DNA of 9,087 nucleotides from Microcaldota archaeon. Its GTDB lineage: Archaea; Micrarchaeota; Micrarchaeia; Norongarragalinales; UBA8480. Below the pieces are notes generated by a model. It was given only the letters and a program-made list of their open reading frames with translations, did no database searches and had not been told where the DNA came from. The stretch covers positions 1-9,087 of the forward strand of contig JAUYPK010000045.1 in assembly GCA_030697615.1 (NCBI GenBank), given 5' to 3'. The stretch's first letter is position 1; every line of letters starts with the position of its first letter. Positions 5,881-9,087 of this stretch are shown one piece after another. The position numbers were made by a program, and so were the translations under genes.

Positions 5881-8069
5881 AAAATAAAATGCGCATGTTA
5901 TATTTTTTGTTGTTTTTACTAGTAATTTTTTCGTTTATCTCTCTAGCCACTGCTGCAGATGCAGTTGCAGCTTATCGTTCCAACACTGGTTCATGTTCGT
6001 CTAGTGATTTAAACTGCGTTAAGGTGCGGTTTTGGAATTCTTTGGGCTATGGGAATTGGAGCAGTGAAGTGGAGCTTGCAAGTGCAAGTTCAGAAGTACG
6101 CGACATGAAAATAAAATATTCGCCACTATCTTCCAAAATTATTTTAGTCACTTTAAGCGATGATGGCTATTTAGATTCTTATGTTTGCACGGCAAATTGC
6201 ACAGTTGCCAGCGCTTGGGTTTTTTCCAGTAATGTTGGTCGCATTTGGTCAACTGCACCTTCAACGCATTATGTTGGGTTTGACGTTGCTTTTGAAACTG
6301 CCACTGGAAACGCGGTTATTGTTTACTCAGTTTTAGATTCGCTTCTCAGTCGTGACTTGGCGTATAAAGTTTTGCCTGCAAATGCAACGAGCTTTGACGG
6401 AATAATTGAACGTTATATCGACAATTCACTTTCGTCAAGTGACCTTAGGTTTAACTGGGTTGAGCTAGATGCAAAGCCAAATAGCACTAGTTCAGAAATT
6501 GCGCTGCTTGCAAGTGAATTAACCTCTACCAAAGATGTAGTTGCATGGGTGTGGAATGCCACTAGCTGGGGTCATCAGCAAGTTGTTTCAACAAATGCAA
6601 ATTCGCCAAGTGGAAAAGAGGCAATGGCGTTGAGGTACGCTAGCGATGGCAGCAAGGCAATGGCAATTGCAACTGAAGGTGGTGCGGGTTTAATTGAAAC
6701 TTTTTACTGGAACGGTATTTCGTGGGTTAACTCTTCTTTTTTCTCCCTTGACGATGAAGCTGATGGAAAAGACGCTCGGAAGCTCACGTTAAAAGCAGAC
6801 CCTAGTAGTGATGATTTGCAGGCTATGAGTGTAGATTCTGGAAAAGACCTCACAACTGCTTATTGGGATGGATCCTCTTGGAGCGAAGCGTATAATATTT
6901 TTTCAAACGTAGACTCTTCAAGTCCAGGTTCAGTTGATTTTGAATGGAATCCAACTGGTTCAACTGGAATACTTGTGTGGGACACGGATTTTTCTAGTTC
7001 AAAGCTCAATTACACTATTTGCTCGCCGCAATGCGATGTTACAACTGCAACTACTTTTACTAGTTATGCAGGTACAGGCGCTTCGCTTGACTTATTCGGA
7101 AACCCAACTAGTTTAGACTTGGTGAATATACTTGGCTTAAGGCTAAATAGTAATTTTGACATTGGCAGTTTTCGCTACGATGGAACTAGCTTCACTAACT
7201 ACGGCGACTCACAGATAACTGGAGATGCGCGCGTAATTACCTATAGGGGCTATGACTTGGACTTTCAAAACCTCGGCTATTTAGCGGTTAACTTGAGTTC
7301 GCCAATTGGAAACAACAGCCAACAGCCACAAAACCAAACGTTTTCTCTTATTGCAAATGTGACTTGCGTTTCAATTAAGGGAAATGGATACTGTGGCGTT
7401 GTAAACGGCGCCCTTAGGTACAACTATAGCAGCCCCACTCCTGATTTGCGCATTCAAGGCAATGGCTTTTACTCAAGTCCATTTTACACACTTCAACCAA
7501 ACCCACAGACTTGTGGCGAGTTAAACTCATCTAGCCCTTCATGCATGTTGAACTTTACAATTAATACAACTGGTCCACTTAGAAACGCTTATGCGTTAGA
7601 TGTATTATTCTATTCAAACACAAACGGTGTAAGCCGCAATAATACAATTTCATCTACGATTAACATATTTTCTTCTGACATGTTTGCAATTACAATTACA
7701 GATGCACTTTCCGGAGTGCATTTTGGCAACTTGCTTGACCCTGGGTCAAATTATAACCCGGCTATTAATAACTCAAACGACGCGTATAACGTAACTTGCC
7801 TCTATGCGTTTGGCACGTGCCATATAACCATAAAAGCAAATTCAAATTTGACAAGCGGCGACAATATGATTTCAGCTGGAAACATAACTTGGGCAACTAT
7901 AAACAAAGCTACAATCAGTCAGTCCCTTGGGTTTGAGTATAGCGAAGTAACTGCGGCTCTTGAAAATTTAGCTAATCAAACCTTGTACTTCTGGCTTAGC
8001 ATTCCAGCGAGGCAAGTTGCTGGCAACTATGGGGCGAATTTCACCATCCAAGGAGAAGCGAATGAATAG
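5877..8069 (+). CDS. Secreted multidomain surface protein: beta-propeller, Cys-rich beta domain and C-terminal beta-sandwich module
   Basis: The 730-residue protein starts with a Sec signal peptide (basic residues 2-6, hydrophobic 8-24, cleavage likely after ATA at 24-26). Residues about 28-473 form repeated blades, several carrying a W-[ND]-[AG]-x-S-W turn: W226 (VWNATSW), W278 (YWNGISW), W330 (YWDGSSW) and Y434 (RYDGTSF), with a 52-residue step and an intermediate turn at C382. Seven or eight blades are likely, closed by strands from both ends. Residues 487-600 are a second beta domain with C497, C506, C546 and C556, matching my recollection of a domain common in DPANN exported proteins. 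Residues 605-724 are a third domain shared with the next gene. There is no C-terminal membrane segment, so it is secreted or held by partners. It overlaps the LamG gene by ATGA; ATG 5889 and 5895 are less likely alternative starts. Exact function is unknown; adhesion or a surface coat is an inference. Confidence 0.8.
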   Translation: MKNKMRMLYFLLFLLVIFSFISLATAADAVAAYRSNTGSCSSSDLNCVKVRFWNSLGYGNWSSEVELASASSEVRDMKIKYSPLSSKIILVTLSDDGYLDSYVCTANCTVASAWVFSSNVGRIWSTAPSTHYVGFDVAFETATGNAVIVYSVLDSLLSRDLAYKVLPANATSFDGIIERYIDNSLSSSDLRFNWVELDAKPNSTSSEIALLASELTSTKDVVAWVWNATSWGHQQVVSTNANSPSGKEAMALRYASDGSKAMAIATEGGAGLIETFYWNGISWVNSSFFSLDDEADGKDARKLTLKADPSSDDLQAMSVDSGKDLTTAYWDGSSWSEAYNIFSNVDSSSPGSVDFEWNPTGSTGILVWDTDFSSSKLNYTICSPQCDVTTATTFTSYAGTGASLDLFGNPTSLDLVNILGLRLNSNFDIGSFRYDGTSFTNYGDSQITGDARVITYRGYDLDFQNLGYLAVNLSSPIGNNSQQPQNQTFSLIANVTCVSIKGNGYCGVVNGALRYNYSSPTPDLRIQGNGFYSSPFYTLQPNPQTCGELNSSSPSCMLNFTINTTGPLRNAYALDVLFYSNTNGVSRNNTISSTINIFSSDMFAITITDALSGVHFGNLLDPGSNYNPAINNSNDAYNVTCLYAFGTCHITIKANSNLTSGDNMISAGNITWATINKATISQSLGFEYSEVTAALENLANQTLYFWLSIPARQVAGNYGANFTIQGEANE

Positions 8070-8082
8070 CGGCAAAGTCTAA
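8050..8082 (+). pseudogene. Shine-Dalgarno plus six-codon ORF overlapping the 730-residue gene's stop; possible remnant of a third operon gene
   Basis: AAGGAG (8050-8055) precedes an ATG at 8062 by six bases, an ideal ribosome-binding arrangement, and that ATG overlaps the upstream stop. The frame (MNSGKV) ends at TAA 8080-8082. One frame over, bases 8078-8119 read a hydrophobic stretch, SKLLLVSEFLFILV, ending at TAA 8120-8122. With a one-base shift this would be a normal N-terminal signal or anchor sequence. It may be a decayed gene start, a translated leader, or chance. Confidence 0.3.
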
Positions 8083-8135
8083 GTTGTTGCTTGTTTCTGA
8101 ATTTTTGTTCATTTTAGTATAAATTTAGCGTTAGG

Positions 8136-8143
8136 TTTAAAAG
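8136..8143 (+). promoter_or_regulatory. TATA box of the 204-residue surface-protein gene
   Basis: TTTAAAAG is centred about 30 bases upstream of the ATG at 8170, so the transcript would have almost no leader. A second candidate, TATAAATT (8118-8125), would initiate near 8147. T5 at 8102-8106 may end the upstream operon. The arrangement suggests this gene is transcribed separately from the LamG/propeller pair. Confidence 0.45.
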
Positions 8144-8169
8144 CTTATTTGTGTTTATTCTACTTACTC

Positions 8170-8784
8170 ATGGCAAAATATTATAATCGACCAACTAATT
8201 TTTACTCTCTAGCGCTGCTTTTAATCGTGTTAGTGGCTGGCGTGTTTTACTTCGCTGGCAATAATTTTCGATTATCTGGAATTACTGGACTAGCTACAAC
8301 TGCTTCACAAAGCGGTAACTTCTCAGCTGGTGTCAATACGTACGTTGCATGTACGTGGAGCAACGCAGCTTTGAATGTTAGTTTTGGTTCTTCTCTTGAC
8401 CCTGGTGCAAATGTAAATGCAACTGGAAACTATAACCTTACGGCTAGGTCAGTTACTAATGGTACAAACTACAACGTTACTGTTGACACGCTTTCAAATG
8501 TCGACGTTAGCATTGCTATGCGTGGAGTTAATTTGACGTCGGGTTCAAATGTCATTCAATTGGGAAACTTAACGTGGCAAAGCAATTCAACTGTTGCTGA
8601 TAGTAATTACATGAATTCAAGTGGTGCAAACCAATTAAACGCCACTTATGACACGCTTCACCCGCTTGCTAGTAGTGCAGCGCCTGGGTCAACAATTTGG
8701 TATAGGTTTTGGCTTAATGTTCCAAGTGGCACAGTGGCTGGAAGTTACGCTGGTAATTACACTCAGCAATGCTCACAATCTTAA
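8170..8784 (+). CDS. Membrane-anchored or exported single-module beta-sandwich surface protein
   Basis: From ATG 8170 the product has 204 residues: a short polar N-terminus, a hydrophobic segment (about 12-29), a Gly/Ser/Thr linker containing SGITGLATT (36-44), and one extracellular domain (about 60-199). That domain matches the last domain of the 730-residue protein in the same order: S-F-G-x-x-L-D-P-G-x-N (71-81), N-L-T-S-G-x-N-x-I (121-129), G-N-L-T-W (132-136) and W-L-N-V-P ... V-A-G-S-Y-A-G-N-Y-T (181-198). The module ends at the C-terminus in both proteins. C61 and C201 flank the domain and could pair. Sequons are abundant. ATG 8170 is chosen over in-frame TTG 8149 (seven residues longer) because ATG is the commoner start and fits TATA 8136-8143. 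The motif style recalls TasA/archaeal bundling-pilus subunits; function is unproven. Confidence 0.78.
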   Translation: MAKYYNRPTNFYSLALLLIVLVAGVFYFAGNNFRLSGITGLATTASQSGNFSAGVNTYVACTWSNAALNVSFGSSLDPGANVNATGNYNLTARSVTNGTNYNVTVDTLSNVDVSIAMRGVNLTSGSNVIQLGNLTWQSNSTVADSNYMNSSGANQLNATYDTLHPLASSAAPGSTIWYRFWLNVPSGTVAGSYAGNYTQQCSQS

Positions 8785-8799
8785 AAAGAAACAACGGGG

Positions 8800-8811
8800 G
8801 GTTATTTAACC
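8800..8811. promoter_or_regulatory. Short dyad GGTTA-TT-TAACC before the last gene
   Basis: A five-base inverted repeat around two T lies 9-20 bases upstream of the ATG at 8820, preceded by a run of six G (8796-8801) that it partly overlaps. The loop is too small for a hairpin, so if functional it would be a protein site. The 35-base gap also holds TTAAAAAG (8781-8788), a TATA-like stretch overlapping the previous stop. Separate transcription and read-through are both possible. Confidence 0.2.
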
Positions 8812-8819
8812 ATAAAATT

Positions 8820-9087
8820 ATGAAACAAATATTTGCTTTTACAGTTGCGCTTTTCTTTTTCTTATCTATGTTAAGTAGCGTAGCAAGTGCAGATGTGGGA
8901 ATTGGCGTTTCGCCGTCGCGTATTGTAATGCAAGTCGAAGGTGGGCAAACGCAGGAAGTACAATTGCTTTTCTTCAACACTGGAGATGATTCAATTCAAG
9001 TCTCTGTCGGGATTGACGGGTCCATTGCCCCTTTTACCCAAGTGTTTCCCGCTATTGAAACAGTTGAACCGGAACCAAAACCGCATA
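8820..9087 (+). CDS. Exported protein with an N-terminal beta-sandwich (NEW3/COG1470-like) start, truncated at the right edge
   Basis: An ATG at 8820 opens a frame that stays open to the window end (89 complete codons). The product starts with a clear Sec signal peptide: Lys2, hydrophobic residues 4-18, then S-S-V-A-S-A with cleavage likely after Ala24, giving a mature start DVGIGVSPSRI. The following residues (VSPSRIVMQVEGGQTQEV, then LLFFNTGDDSIQVSVGID) have the pattern of a first Ig-like beta-sandwich in archaeal exported proteins (NEW3 or COG1470-like): a P-S-R-I strand, a G-G-Q-T-Q turn, and F-N-T-G-D before the next strand. A Pro/Glu-rich stretch begins near residue 80. The rest lies outside the window, so whether there is a C-terminal membrane anchor cannot be told. 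It follows the 204-residue gene by 35 bases on the same strand and continues the surface-protein theme. Confidence 0.75.
   Translation, partial: MKQIFAFTVALFFFLSMLSSVASADVGIGVSPSRIVMQVEGGQTQEVQLLFFNTGDDSIQVSVGIDGSIAPFTQVFPAIETVEPEPKPH

Noticed and set aside
8149..8169. TTG at 8149 as start of the 204-residue gene
   Set aside because: It adds only seven hydrophobic residues ahead of ATG 8170, which has normal N-terminal composition and a TATA element at suitable distance. TATAAATT at 8118-8125 would suit the TTG, so it is not fully excluded.
8714..8980. Open frame of 88 codons on the minus strand across the end of the window
   Set aside because: It overlaps the C-terminus of the 204-residue protein and the signal peptide of the last gene, both better supported.

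Overview
The window looks like a piece of a DPANN-type archaeal chromosome (Woesearchaeota, Diapherotrites or a related lineage). This placement is an inference from gene content and style. Several starts have an archaeal TATA-like element about 25-30 bases upstream and almost no leader, T-runs follow some genes, the phosphoesterase is Mre11-like, and the right half encodes large Asn/Ser/Thr-rich exported proteins full of N-glycosylation sequons, as is common in those genomes. No rRNA, tRNA, CRISPR array or insertion sequence was seen. No stretch over 300 bases lacks a gene.

Left part (1-4541), a mixed housekeeping neighbourhood. It opens with a long alpha-helical repeat protein whose frame is still open at base 1, so its N-terminus may lie outside the window. 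Next come a short CorA-type divalent cation channel and, on the opposite strand, an Mre11-like metallophosphoesterase; these two converge and share the four bases TTAA as both stop codons. The phosphoesterase is transcribed divergently, across an 82-bp promoter region, from a half-size EamA/DMT-type membrane protein.

Right part (4612-9087), a run of cell-surface genes. A membrane-anchored protein with a sequon-rich linker and a C-terminal LamG-like domain overlaps, through ATGA, a secreted 730-residue protein. That second protein has a predicted beta-propeller with a 52-residue period, a Cys-containing beta domain and a C-terminal beta-sandwich module. The next gene, from its own promoter, encodes a 204-residue membrane-anchored protein built almost only of that same module. 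The last gene runs off the right edge and encodes a secreted protein with a further beta-sandwich start.

Taken together, 4612-9087 looks like a surface or adhesion locus: an anchored LamG protein co-translated with a secreted propeller, plus a stand-alone copy of the propeller protein's C-terminal module that could act as anchor, partner or fibre subunit. The most distinctive items are the shared C-terminal module, the propeller blades in which a CxxxC pair replaces the W-[ND]-G-x-x-W turn, the 621-residue helical solenoid of unknown function, and a small ribosome-binding-site plus start remnant between the 730- and 204-residue genes.
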